From the NCBI GenBank assembly GCA_024235875.1, contig JACKLP010000016.1, positions 1 through 48,855 of the forward strand: DNA of 48,855 nt. Direction: 5' to 3'. This document shows, piece after piece, positions 16,383 through 23,845 of this stretch. The DNA is from Burkholderiaceae bacterium. Lineage in GTDB: Bacteria > Pseudomonadota > Gammaproteobacteria > Burkholderiales > Burkholderiaceae_E. The notes below the pieces were generated by a model, which was given only the letters and a program-made list of their open reading frames with translations, searched no databases and had not been told where the DNA came from. Positions within the stretch are counted from its first letter, which is position 1. The number at the start of each line of letters is the position of its first letter. Position numbers and translations under genes: made by a program.

Positions 16383-17123
16383 TCAGACTGCGTCGTCGGG
16401 CCAGCCCAGGTGGGCGCACAGCGCATCGAAGCGCTGCTTCAGGCGGGCCAGTTCTTCGCGGGTGGCGGCCAGCTCGCGCCGCAATGGGTCGGATTCGCCG
16501 GGCTCGCCGCTGGCGGCAACGCGCGCATGCGTCACGGGGCCGGCCGGTACCGGGCCGCAGAGCAGATGCGCCCAGCGCGCTTCGCGCGCGCCGGGCTGGC
16601 GGGCCAGTTGGACCACCAGAGGGCGTCCGTCACGATCGGCCATCTCGTCCAGGAAGCTCTCGACCGACGAGATGTCGGCAAAGCGATGCAGGCGCTCGCT
16701 ATGCAATCGCAACTCGCCCGAGGTCTGGGGTCCGCGAAGCACCAGCACCGTGATCAGTGCGAGCGCCGCCGATGGCATGTCGATGACGCGGCGCACGTTC
16801 TGCTCATAGCGCATCACGCGTCCGCCGCTGGACTCGATCACCAGCGAGCGTGCCTTGAGCCGGTCGATGGCCTCGACGAGTTCGGGCTCGCGCAGCGACA
16901 TCACCGGGTCGCGACTGGTCTTCTGGTTGCAGCCCGAGAGCAAGGCATTGAGCGTCATCGGGTAGGTGTCGGGCACGGTGTGCTGCTTCTCGACGAGCAC
17001 GAACAACGCCCGCGCGTCGACCGGATCGAGCGCGGGGATGCCGGCCGGGGACATGGCCTGGGCCGTGCCCGGATCGGCGGGCGCGGGGCCCGGGCCATCC
17101 GGAGGCGTTACGGATTCTTGCAT
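16383..17123 (-). CDS. YceH (DUF480) family winged-helix protein
   Basis: 246 residues. DUF480 consists of two winged-helix domains: LDPVDARALFVLVEKQHTVP begins the first and TYPMTLNALLSGCNQKTSRD is its hallmark; RGPQTSGELRLHSERLHRF belongs to the second. The C-terminal 25 residues (REELARLKQRFDALCAHLG) look coiled-coil. The start at 17123 leaves a 30-residue low-complexity lead; a later ATG (MSPAGIPALDP) is possible. YceH proteins may act in DNA binding or envelope control, but no role is established. Divergent from the transglycosylase gene. Confidence 0.88.
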   Translation of the reverse strand: MQESVTPPDGPGPAPADPGTAQAMSPAGIPALDPVDARALFVLVEKQHTVPDTYPMTLNALLSGCNQKTSRDPVMSLREPELVEAIDRLKARSLVIESSGGRVMRYEQNVRRVIDMPSAALALITVLVLRGPQTSGELRLHSERLHRFADISSVESFLDEMADRDGRPLVVQLARQPGAREARWAHLLCGPVPAGPVTHARVAASGEPGESDPLRRELAATREELARLKQRFDALCAHLGWPDDAV

Positions 17124-17178
17124 TCGCGGTGCGACGGGGATTGACGCGAGGTCGGAATCGAGAGTGTATCGCCGGGCA

Positions 17179-17184
17179 TAGAAT
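17179..17184 (+). promoter_or_regulatory. -10-like hexamer for the lytic transglycosylase gene
   Basis: TAGAAT (5 of 6 to TATAAT) ends six bases before the ATG at 17191, so transcription would start at or next to the A of the start codon. There is no Shine-Dalgarno, and no convincing -35 precedes it. Confidence 0.5.
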
Positions 17185-17190
17185 GCGCGC

Positions 17191-18489
17191 ATGACCCCCG
17201 CATACCGCTTGCGCGCGCTCGCGCGCTTCGCGCGCCCGATCATTGCCGCAGGCGCGGTGCTGCTCGCGCTGCCGACACCCTGGGTCCTGGCCGCCGAGCC
17301 GGGCACGCTCGAGCCGATCGACCCGGCGGGCTTTCGGGCCTGCGTCGCCCGCTTGCAGCCGGCGGCGACCGCCAAGGGCGTGGACGCTGCGACCTTCGCG
17401 CGGCTCACCCGCGGGCTCGTGGCCGACGCGAGCGTGCTCGAGAGCCTGGACTACCAGCCGGAGTTCAAGACCCCCGTATGGGACTATCTGGCGGCGCTCG
17501 TCGACGAGGATCGGATCGAGCAGGGCAGGGCCATGCTGGTTCAGTGGCGCGACGTGCTCGCCCAGGTCGAGAGTCGCTACGGGGTCGATGCGCGGATGGT
17601 CGTGGCCGTGTGGGGAGTCGAGAGCAATTTCGGCCAGCGCTTCGGTTCGCGCGAGATCCTGCCGTCGCTGGCGACCCTGTCGTGCTTCGGGCGTCGACAA
17701 AAGTACTTCAGCGGCGAGTTCGTCAGCGCGCTCAAGATCGTCGGCGACGGTCATGTGGCAGCCGAAAAGCTGCGCGGGTCCTGGGCCGGCGCCTTCGGGC
17801 ACACGCAGTTCATGCCATCGACCTTCCTGCGCACCGCGGTCGACTTCGACGGCGATGGCCGTCGCGACATCGTCGACAGCGTGCCGGACGCGCTCGGATC
17901 CACCGCGAACTACCTGAAGCGGGCCGGTTGGCGTAGTGGCCAGGCATGGGGCCTGGAGGTGGCATTGCCACCTGGCTTCGATGTCGCGACCGCGGGCCGC
18001 AAGCAGCGTCGGGCCCTGGCCGACTGGCTGGCACTGGGCCTGCGCCGTGCCGATGGCGGCGCGATCGAGGCCGCGGCGCTCGGCGTGGCGCCGGATACGC
18101 CGGCGGCCGTGCTGGTACCGGCCTTGCGCGATGCTCAGCCTGGCCGGGGGCCGGGGCCGGCGTTCCTGGTGTTTCGCAATTTCGACGCGATCTATTCGTA
18201 CAACGCGGCGGTCAGCTATGCGCTGGCGATCGCCCATCTGGCCGATCGGCTCGGCGGCAGGGGCCCGTTCGTCACGCCTTGGCCCACCGATGACCCCGGG
18301 CTCGGGCGCGCGGGCCGGCGTGCCTTGCAGGCCTTGCTCGCGCTGCGGGGTCACGACATCGGTCCGGTCGACGGCATGGTGGGCAAGCGCACTCGCGCCG
18401 CGATTCGCGCCGAGGAAAAGCGGCTGGGCCTACCCGAGACCGGTCGCGCCGGAGGACGGATCCTGGAAGCCCTGCGCGCCGGCCGGTGA
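17191..18489 (+). CDS. MltB-family lytic murein transglycosylase with peptidoglycan-binding domain
   Basis: 432 residues. Signal peptide about 1-35. The MltB-type catalytic domain (about 45-345) has the catalytic glutamate E144 in WGVESNFG, and further family motifs SWAGAFGHTQFMPSTFL and VDFDGDGRRDIV. FRNFDAIYSYNAAVSYALAI closes the domain. A C-terminal peptidoglycan-binding repeat (about 365-430) shows LQALLALRGHDIGPVDGMVG. It cleaves the MurNAc-GlcNAc bond to form anhydro-MurNAc in the periplasm. No lipobox is evident, so it is likely soluble. The 3' end overlaps the convergent regulator gene by 60 bases. Confidence 0.92.
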   Translation: MTPAYRLRALARFARPIIAAGAVLLALPTPWVLAAEPGTLEPIDPAGFRACVARLQPAATAKGVDAATFARLTRGLVADASVLESLDYQPEFKTPVWDYLAALVDEDRIEQGRAMLVQWRDVLAQVESRYGVDARMVVAVWGVESNFGQRFGSREILPSLATLSCFGRRQKYFSGEFVSALKIVGDGHVAAEKLRGSWAGAFGHTQFMPSTFLRTAVDFDGDGRRDIVDSVPDALGSTANYLKRAGWRSGQAWGLEVALPPGFDVATAGRKQRRALADWLALGLRRADGGAIEAAALGVAPDTPAAVLVPALRDAQPGRGPGPAFLVFRNFDAIYSYNAAVSYALAIAHLADRLGGRGPFVTPWPTDDPGLGRAGRRALQALLALRGHDIGPVDGMVGKRTRAAIRAEEKRLGLPETGRAGGRILEALRAGR

Positions 18490-19134
18490 GACGCGCGCCG
18501 GGCCCGATGGCGCCACCGTGATGTCCAGGCTCAGCGTGGTGCCGTCGATCCGAAGCGTGCCGGACCGGCGCATCGCAGCGAGCGTGCGGTAAAGGGACTC
18601 GGGTGTGAGTCCCAACTCTTCGGCCCAGTCCCGCCGAGACTGGTCGAGTGCCAGCGAGCCCGCCCGGCCCTCGCATTCGATGTAGTGCCTGATGCGTTCG
18701 GCCGCGCTGCGTAGTCCGCGGCGTTCGATGACCTCGCGAAGCCGTCGCAACTCGCGCGACAGGTGGGCCAGCCACCGGCGCCGGAATGCCGGGTCGACGT
18801 CGAGGGCCTCGCGAATGTCGATCAGCGGGATCGCCAGCAGTCGCGATTGCCGGCGGGCGACGGCGCTGCAGTGATAGCTGGCGGTATCGACGCTGGCCTC
18901 CGCGATGAAACCGCGGCGACAGCGCTGCAGCACGACCGATTCGCCATTCCGGCCCGCGCGGCACAGCACCACTTCGCCGTCGGCCAGTGCGAACAGTCGG
19001 TCCGGCACGTCGCCGGCGCGAAAGAGCGTCTGGCCCGGGTCGAGCCGCTGCACTCGCGCCACGCCAAGCAAAGCGTCGCCGATCAGCGAGCGGAGCGGCT
19101 CGCTGGCGGCCGACAGGGACGCGACTGACGACAT
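18430..19134 (-). CDS. Crp/Fnr-family transcriptional regulator
   Basis: 234 residues. A cyclic-nucleotide-type beta-barrel (about 20-120, with FRAGDVPDRLFALADGEVVL) is followed by a long dimer helix and a C-terminal helix-turn-helix (SRRDWAEELGLTPESLYRTL). It has no N-terminal cysteine cluster, so it is not a classical iron-sulfur FNR; haem/NO or another ligand is possible. The start at 19134 is approximate (19146 is the alternative) and neither has a Shine-Dalgarno. Divergent from a cytochrome c'-like gene, which it probably controls. The last 60 bases overlap the end of the transglycosylase gene. Confidence 0.85.
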   Translation of the reverse strand: MSSVASLSAASEPLRSLIGDALLGVARVQRLDPGQTLFRAGDVPDRLFALADGEVVLCRAGRNGESVVLQRCRRGFIAEASVDTASYHCSAVARRQSRLLAIPLIDIREALDVDPAFRRRWLAHLSRELRRLREVIERRGLRSAAERIRHYIECEGRAGSLALDQSRRDWAEELGLTPESLYRTLAAMRRSGTLRIDGTTLSLDITVAPSGPARVSPAGAQGFQDPSSGATGLG

Positions 19135-19146
19135 GATCGGGATCAT
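19133..19146. promoter_or_regulatory. Palindrome at the Crp/Fnr regulator start
   Basis: ATGATC-GG-GATCAT, perfect 6-base arms, overlapping the regulator's start codon. Such a site could serve for autorepression, or may partly result from codons MIPIM if translation starts at 19146. Confidence 0.35.
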
Positions 19147-19171
19147 ATCGTCGCGGTCGATTTCGCCGCTA

Positions 19172-19187
19172 GCATTGCCGCCAATGC
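19172..19187. promoter_or_regulatory. Palindrome upstream of the cytochrome c'-like gene
   Basis: GCATTG-CCGC-CAATGC, perfect 6-base arms with a 4-base centre, 20 to 35 bases before the ATG at 19207 and inside the 72-base divergent region. The TTG...CAA core resembles Crp/Fnr-type half-sites with unusually close spacing. Confidence 0.45.
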
Positions 19188-19206
19188 CTCGATTGAAGGG
19201 ATCATC

Positions 19207-19695
19207 ATGGATGGAACGAAGTGGGCGATGACGGGCCTGGCGGTCGCCATGCTGACGGCCTGCGCAGCAAACGGCGACGGCGGGCACGCGGGGCACGGAC
19301 ATGTCGGCGCCGGCACGGCACCCGCCGATACGCGGGTCGCGGTCCGGTTTCCGGCACAGATGCGCGTTCACACGCTCGCCAACATGCGAGACCATCTCGC
19401 GGCACTGTCCGAGATCCAGGCTGCGCTGGCTGGCGAGCGCTTCGACGAGGCCGCTCGCGTGGCGGAGTCCCGGCTGGGAATGAGCTCGCTCGAGCGTCAC
19501 GATGCGCGCCATGTGGCCGGGTACATGCCCGAGGGCATGCAGGCCGCCGGTACCCGCATGCATCGGGTCGCGAGCCGGTTCGCGGTCAAGGTGCAAGAGG
19601 CCAGCGTGACGCGCGACCTGCGCGCGCCGCTGTCGCTGTTGCACGAGCTGACCCAGACTTGCGTGGCCTGCCACGCTGCGTATCGATTGGAATGA
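19207..19695 (+). CDS. Cytochrome c'-like lipoprotein (C-terminal CxxCH)
   Basis: 162 residues. Lipoprotein signal with lipobox LTAC (Cys19). A His/Gly-rich linker (GGHAGHGHVG) could bind metal. The rest is predicted helical and ends with a single haem site TCVACHAAYRLE (C152, C155, H156), the position found in four-helix cytochromes c' and related proteins, which bind NO or CO or limit nitrosative stress. AAGGGA precedes the start. The divergent Crp/Fnr regulator and the nearby nnrU suggest, but do not prove, a nitrogen-oxide context. Close family membership is uncertain because the N-terminal helices are divergent. Confidence 0.75.
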   Translation: MDGTKWAMTGLAVAMLTACAANGDGGHAGHGHVGAGTAPADTRVAVRFPAQMRVHTLANMRDHLAALSEIQAALAGERFDEAARVAESRLGMSSLERHDARHVAGYMPEGMQAAGTRMHRVASRFAVKVQEASVTRDLRAPLSLLHELTQTCVACHAAYRLE

Positions 19696-19764
19696 GGCCG
19701 ACACCGGCGGCGGTACGCGCCGGCTGGTGTAACGGCATCGGCGTGCGATTCAACGGGCGCGTGC

Positions 19765-19779
19765 GACCCCCTCGGGGTC
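19765..19779 (+). terminator. Hairpin between cytochrome c'-like and transferase genes
   Basis: GACCCC-CTC-GGGGTC, 6-bp stem with a 3-base loop, in the convergent gap and touching the transferase stop codon at 19778. No T-run on the plus side. Confidence 0.35.
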
Positions 19780-21097
19780 AGGCGGCGCTGGCGAGCCCCC
19801 AGGTTTCCAGGAAGGCGTTCACCCGTTCGCCCAGGTCCGAGGGGGCCGGCCGCGCATAGCGGGCCAGTACCTTGGCCAGCGCAGAGGCGTCCTGCGGCAC
19901 GATGCCATTGCCGATGTCGATGAGCTGGTGGCGGGCGACTGCGGCCACGAAGGCCGCCAGGTTTGCGCGGCGCACGGGCCAGTCGCTGCCGTCGAGCGCC
20001 GCCAACAGGGCCGCCCCGACCGAACCGAACTCGTCCAGGGCATAGGCGCCGGGTGCGTTCGCGAGCTCGAGCATCGTGCGTTCGAGCAACATGATCGGCT
20101 TGCCGACCAGCACCGAGTCGAACTGCAGCGTGCTGTGCGTGTGGGCGGTGACCTCGGCCAGGTCGAACAGGGTGTAGGGGTTCTCGTGCACGAAGCGCGC
20201 GCCCGCGTCCATCGCGCGCTCGCGCACCATGCCTTGTTCGCGGTTGATCGGATGCTCCTGGACCAGCAACACGGCGCCTTGCGCGCGTGCCTGGGTCGCG
20301 AGTTCGGCCAGGCGCAGATCGAGCAGGTTGGTGCTCGCGTCGTGCACGACCGGTCGTACCGCCTCGGCCGGGCCGTGGATGCCGGGCTCGGCGTGCGTGA
20401 AGGCCGCGACCACGCGCTCGGTCGCGCCGATGCCCAGGCGTGCGCGCGCCGCTGCCGGGTCCACGGCGGCCTCGCCCGCGTACTTGCCGATGCGTGTGCT
20501 CAGGTAGTGTGCGCGCAAGCGTTCGAACAATGCCGGGTCGGCCGTGGGCCGGGCCTGCATCGACCTGAGTGCCACCGACTGCCCCCATTCGCAAAGCAAG
20601 GTGTTCTCGCCCAGATCGAACATCATGGTGTCGCGCAACCAGCCGCGCTCGGCGTTCCAGGCCGGAATGCCGAACAGTCGCGCGATGCCGACGAACAGCT
20701 GCGTGTGCGGGTGCATGGCATTCCAGCCGATCACTGCCGCGGGGCGCAGCGCCTCGAACAGGTTGGAGTAGAACTCGGCGGCGACCGCCGTGCCACTGGC
20801 GGTGATCTCGGGCGGCGAATGCGGGTCGGCCTGCTTCGACAGTTCGATGATCGGGCCGGCCCAGACGGGTGCGGCCTCGAACCGGATGTCGAAGCGCGTC
20901 GCGAATTCTCCCAGGTGGTACGGAATGCTCATCACCGGGAACGGCAGGTCCTCGACCTCGGTGGTACTGAGCATGAGCAGCTGCAGGCCGACGGCGCGCA
21001 ATCGACGGTCCAGCCCGGACCAGAAGGCGCGCATCGGTGCATCGAGCCGCATATAGTTGGCGACCAGCACCAGGCCGGGGGAAACGGAAGCGTTCAT
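19778..21097 (-). CDS. Capsule-biosynthesis (KpsC/KpsS-like) glycosyltransferase candidate
   Basis: 439 residues, no signal peptide. The C-terminal half carries a GT-B type motif set like the capsule-synthesis family: LLVQEHPINRE, then FVHENPYTLFDLAEVTAH, THSTLQFDSVLVGKPIMLLE and a trailing helix. In KpsC/KpsS this region binds CMP-Kdo. The N-terminal half (residues 1-230) is less familiar, with WNAMHPHTQLFVGIAR and AWNAERGWLRDTMMFD. AGGAA precedes the ATG. It follows the cytidylyltransferase-RraA gene by 29 bases, so it probably uses the CMP-activated sugar that gene makes. No capsule export genes are nearby. The enzyme class is an inference from the motif region. Confidence 0.6.
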   Translation of the reverse strand: MNASVSPGLVLVANYMRLDAPMRAFWSGLDRRLRAVGLQLLMLSTTEVEDLPFPVMSIPYHLGEFATRFDIRFEAAPVWAGPIIELSKQADPHSPPEITASGTAVAAEFYSNLFEALRPAAVIGWNAMHPHTQLFVGIARLFGIPAWNAERGWLRDTMMFDLGENTLLCEWGQSVALRSMQARPTADPALFERLRAHYLSTRIGKYAGEAAVDPAAARARLGIGATERVVAAFTHAEPGIHGPAEAVRPVVHDASTNLLDLRLAELATQARAQGAVLLVQEHPINREQGMVRERAMDAGARFVHENPYTLFDLAEVTAHTHSTLQFDSVLVGKPIMLLERTMLELANAPGAYALDEFGSVGAALLAALDGSDWPVRRANLAAFVAAVARHQLIDIGNGIVPQDASALAKVLARYARPAPSDLGERVNAFLETWGLASAA

Positions 21098-21126
21098 CGA
21101 GTTCCTGTGGTTCGGGGGAGCCGGGA

Positions 21127-22434
21127 TCAGAAGAAGCCGTGCTCGCTGATGATGCGATCGACGCTGACGCCCAGTGCCACGTCGGCGAGGATCTTCTTCT
21201 CGGTGCCGATGACGGCATTGGTGCGCTCGAGCACGGCCTGCTCGACCTGGGGCGGAATCACCACGATGCCGTCACCGTCGCCGAACACCATCGAGTTGGG
21301 ACGAACCTCGACGCCTTCGACATGGATCGTGCGATTGATCGATTCGGTGACGGCGCGGCCCTTGACGTCCTGGCAGGTCGAGCCGCGGGCAAACACCGGC
21401 AGGCCCAGGCGGCGCACGTCGAAGGTGTCGCGGGTCATCCCGCCCACGACGACGCCGACCGCACCGCAACGCAGCGCGAGGTTGGCATTCAGCTCTCCGA
21501 AGTAGGCGTAGTCCGGGACTTCGTTCTCCACCATGATCACGTCGTTGGGCACGATGGTCTTGTAGGACTGCAAGGCGTCGTAGATGCCGCGGTAGTCCTC
21601 GCCCTCGCGCATGCGGCGGATCTTGAGCGTCTTGGCGCGCCCGAAGATCTTGGCGTCGCCCATGTTCGGGCTCAGCCCCTTGATGACCTGGTTGCGATAG
21701 CCGAGCTCGTCGAGCGTGTCGGAGAGCAGTGGGCTGGTCAGGTAGCCGCGGATGTTGGCGAACAGCCGACGCTCGTGCTCGCGCTTGCCCGCGGCGATCA
21801 GCTCGGCGATCGGCAGATCCTCGGGGAAGTTCACGTCGAGTGCATCGAGTGGACTGGCCTCGATCAGGAAAGGGCGCATGCCGATGCGTCGGCCCGTGCC
21901 CAGTGCGGCCTCGCGGCGCATCACGTACAAGCCCATCGTCTCGATCGTGGTGTCGGGCAGGGTGTTGCTGTTGGGAATGTGGTCGATGTCGTAGACCGGT
22001 CGATCGTCGTTCCAGAGGTAGAGCTTGTCCTTTCGGACCAGGACCGCCGAGTCGTAGGTGTCGCTGTTGAGCAGGCGATCGACCGCCTGCCGAATGGTCT
22101 CGATCCGGATGAAGGGGCTCGTGCACAACACCTGGATGTAGATGTCGGCCTCGGTGAAGCGCACCTCGTTCATGAACAGCGAATTGCCATCGGTGGCATT
22201 CGACGCCAGCGCCGGGTCGCGACGCATCTTGGTGCACGGGATCTCGGCCGCCATCTCATGGATCGCGTCGCACTCGCTGTCGAGGATCACCTCGTCGATG
22301 AACGGGCAGGCCATCAGTTTCTCGAGCGTGTGCAGGAACAGCGGCTTGCCGTCGAGCAGGCGGGTGTTCTTGTTCTCGATGCGGCTGCTCGACCCCTTGG
22401 CCGGGACGAAGGCCACGACGCGTGGTTTTGGCAT
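21127..22434 (-). CDS. Fusion: CMP-sugar (acylneuraminate-type) cytidylyltransferase + RraA/HMG-aldolase-like domain
   Basis: 435 residues in one frame. Residues 1-235 are a cytidylyltransferase: FVPAKGSSSRIENKN is the CTP loop, then GKPLFLHTLEKL, QVLCTSPFIR and DVNFPEDLPIAE. Residues about 236-435 are an RraA-type fold: DTLDELGYRNQVIKGLSPNM, GELNANLALRCGAVGVVVGG, TRDTFD and GDGDGIVVIP. The aldolase signature D-x20-R-D-x2-D/E appears as E314-x20-R335-D336-x2-D339, so the first Asp is Glu. Proposed role: supply or trim a 2-keto acid sugar by aldol chemistry and activate it with CTP. That pairing is inference. The ATG at 22434 lies four bases below a hairpin. Confidence 0.85.
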   Translation of the reverse strand: MPKPRVVAFVPAKGSSSRIENKNTRLLDGKPLFLHTLEKLMACPFIDEVILDSECDAIHEMAAEIPCTKMRRDPALASNATDGNSLFMNEVRFTEADIYIQVLCTSPFIRIETIRQAVDRLLNSDTYDSAVLVRKDKLYLWNDDRPVYDIDHIPNSNTLPDTTIETMGLYVMRREAALGTGRRIGMRPFLIEASPLDALDVNFPEDLPIAELIAAGKREHERRLFANIRGYLTSPLLSDTLDELGYRNQVIKGLSPNMGDAKIFGRAKTLKIRRMREGEDYRGIYDALQSYKTIVPNDVIMVENEVPDYAYFGELNANLALRCGAVGVVVGGMTRDTFDVRRLGLPVFARGSTCQDVKGRAVTESINRTIHVEGVEVRPNSMVFGDGDGIVVIPPQVEQAVLERTNAVIGTEKKILADVALGVSVDRIISEHGFF

Positions 22435-22437
22435 GGT

Positions 22438-22465
22438 GTTTTCCGGAACGTTCTTCCCGGAAAAC
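22438..22465 (-). promoter_or_regulatory. Long inverted repeat over the likely RBS of the cytidylyltransferase-RraA gene
   Basis: Perfect 9-base arms (22438-22446 and 22457-22465) with a 10-base spacer. On the message the 3' arm reads CCGGAAAAC and is followed by ACC and then the ATG, so the only purine-rich Shine-Dalgarno candidate (GGAAAA) would be paired. It can act as an RNA switch or as a protein operator. Confidence 0.55.
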
Positions 22466-22573
22466 TTTAGGGCGTGGCGGCCCGTCGAAAGCGTCGAACA
22501 GATGCGGTTTGGGCGGGTAGATCCGCCCATGCGAACGATCGAGCCCTTCGCCTCGCCGGCGCCGTACGCTCGC

Positions 22574-23767
22574 TCAGCAGGCCACGACCGACGCAATCCG
22601 CCCGGCCAGATCGAGCAGGCTGCGGTCGGCACCCCGCGGCGCGATCAGCGACAGGCCGATGGGTACGCCATCGATCTGGCCAAGCGGCATGCTCAGTTGC
22701 GGGACGCCCGCCAGGCTCGCGGCACTGAGCACGGCGATCGCGCGCTGCCGATAGGCGTCGAGCGTGGATTCGTCGGTGACGAGCAGGGGCGCCACGTCGG
22801 GCATGGTCGGCAGCATCAGGACGCCGTCACGTCCGAGCAGGAGTTCGAGGGCTTCGCGAAACTGCACCCGCATCCGACGGGCCTCCTCGACATCCGCCGG
22901 GTCGAGCACACGAGACCATGCGAAGCGCTCGGCCACGCCGGGCCCGAGGGGAATCCCGTGACGCTCGATCAGTTCGCCGTCGGATGCCCATGCCTCGGCG
23001 CCCTGCAGCCGCCGAAACGCCAGCAGCAGGGGCTCGAAGCCCTCGGGCGCGAGCGCAGTGGGCTCGGGACTCGCCCTGACAGCGGCGACAACGGCCGCCC
23101 GTGCCGGCTCGAGCGCCGCTCGCACCGCGGGTTCGGCGCCGGTCCAGGCGTCCTGGGCATCGAGCAATCGGACCGCGGCCGGCAACGGGTTCGGATCCTC
23201 GCCCAGCAACACCGCGCCGACCCGTCGCATGACGTCGATCTCGCGAGCGAGGAAGCCGCAGGTGTCGAAGCTCGGTGCGAGCGGCCAGACGCCGTCGAGT
23301 GAAATCCGGCCGTGGGTCGGGCGCAGTCCCCACAGGCCGCAGTTGCTCGCAGGCGCGCGCACCGATCCGCCCGTATCGGTGCCCAGGGCGAAGTCGCACA
23401 GCCCGTTGCTGACCGCCGAAGCCGACCCGGATGAGGACCCACCCGGGATCCGATCCGGCGCGGCGCCGTTGCGCGGGGTGCCGAAGTGCGCGTTGCGCCC
23501 GGTCACCGAGAAGGCGAATTCATCCGTATGGGTCTTTCCAGCGAAGTGAGCGCCAGCTGCAAGAAGCTGCTTTACCGCGTGGGCCGAGCCCGTCTTGATG
23601 CCCGAGAGTGCCAGTATCGTGGGGCTGCCTGCGCCGGTGGGGTAGCCGGCCACGTCGAACAGGTCCTTGACCCCGAAACTCAGGCCGGCGAGGGGACCAT
23701 CGGGCGCTTGCGCCACGAGGGCGGGCGGGTAGGGAACGAAGGCATTGGGCAGGTCTTCGACTGACAT
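22574..23767 (-). CDS. Amidase-signature family hydrolase
   Basis: 397 residues. The Ser-cisSer-Lys triad is readable: K34 in FGVKDLFD, S111 in GGSSSGSA, and nucleophile S135 in TDTGGSVRAP, 24 residues later as usual for the family. It hydrolyses a carboxamide to acid plus ammonia in the cytoplasm. The length is close to the shorter plant AMI1 and bacterial indole-acetamide hydrolase type, but substrate is not predictable. The start at 23767 matches MSVEDLPNAFVPYPP. It lies 78 bases downstream of the TetR gene, on the same strand. Confidence 0.9.
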   Translation of the reverse strand: MSVEDLPNAFVPYPPALVAQAPDGPLAGLSFGVKDLFDVAGYPTGAGSPTILALSGIKTGSAHAVKQLLAAGAHFAGKTHTDEFAFSVTGRNAHFGTPRNGAAPDRIPGGSSSGSASAVSNGLCDFALGTDTGGSVRAPASNCGLWGLRPTHGRISLDGVWPLAPSFDTCGFLAREIDVMRRVGAVLLGEDPNPLPAAVRLLDAQDAWTGAEPAVRAALEPARAAVVAAVRASPEPTALAPEGFEPLLLAFRRLQGAEAWASDGELIERHGIPLGPGVAERFAWSRVLDPADVEEARRMRVQFREALELLLGRDGVLMLPTMPDVAPLLVTDESTLDAYRQRAIAVLSAASLAGVPQLSMPLGQIDGVPIGLSLIAPRGADRSLLDLAGRIASVVAC

Positions 23768-23845
23768 TCGGGTCGGGCTCGGTCGTGGCGATCGGCAGTT
23801 GCGCCGGCTCGCCGGGGTGGGGCTGGCAGGTCTCTCGATGAGCGG

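Noticed and set aside
19778..22434. Complete capsule locus.
   Set aside because: Only two genes have glycan features; export, Kdo synthesis and polymerisation genes are absent on both sides.
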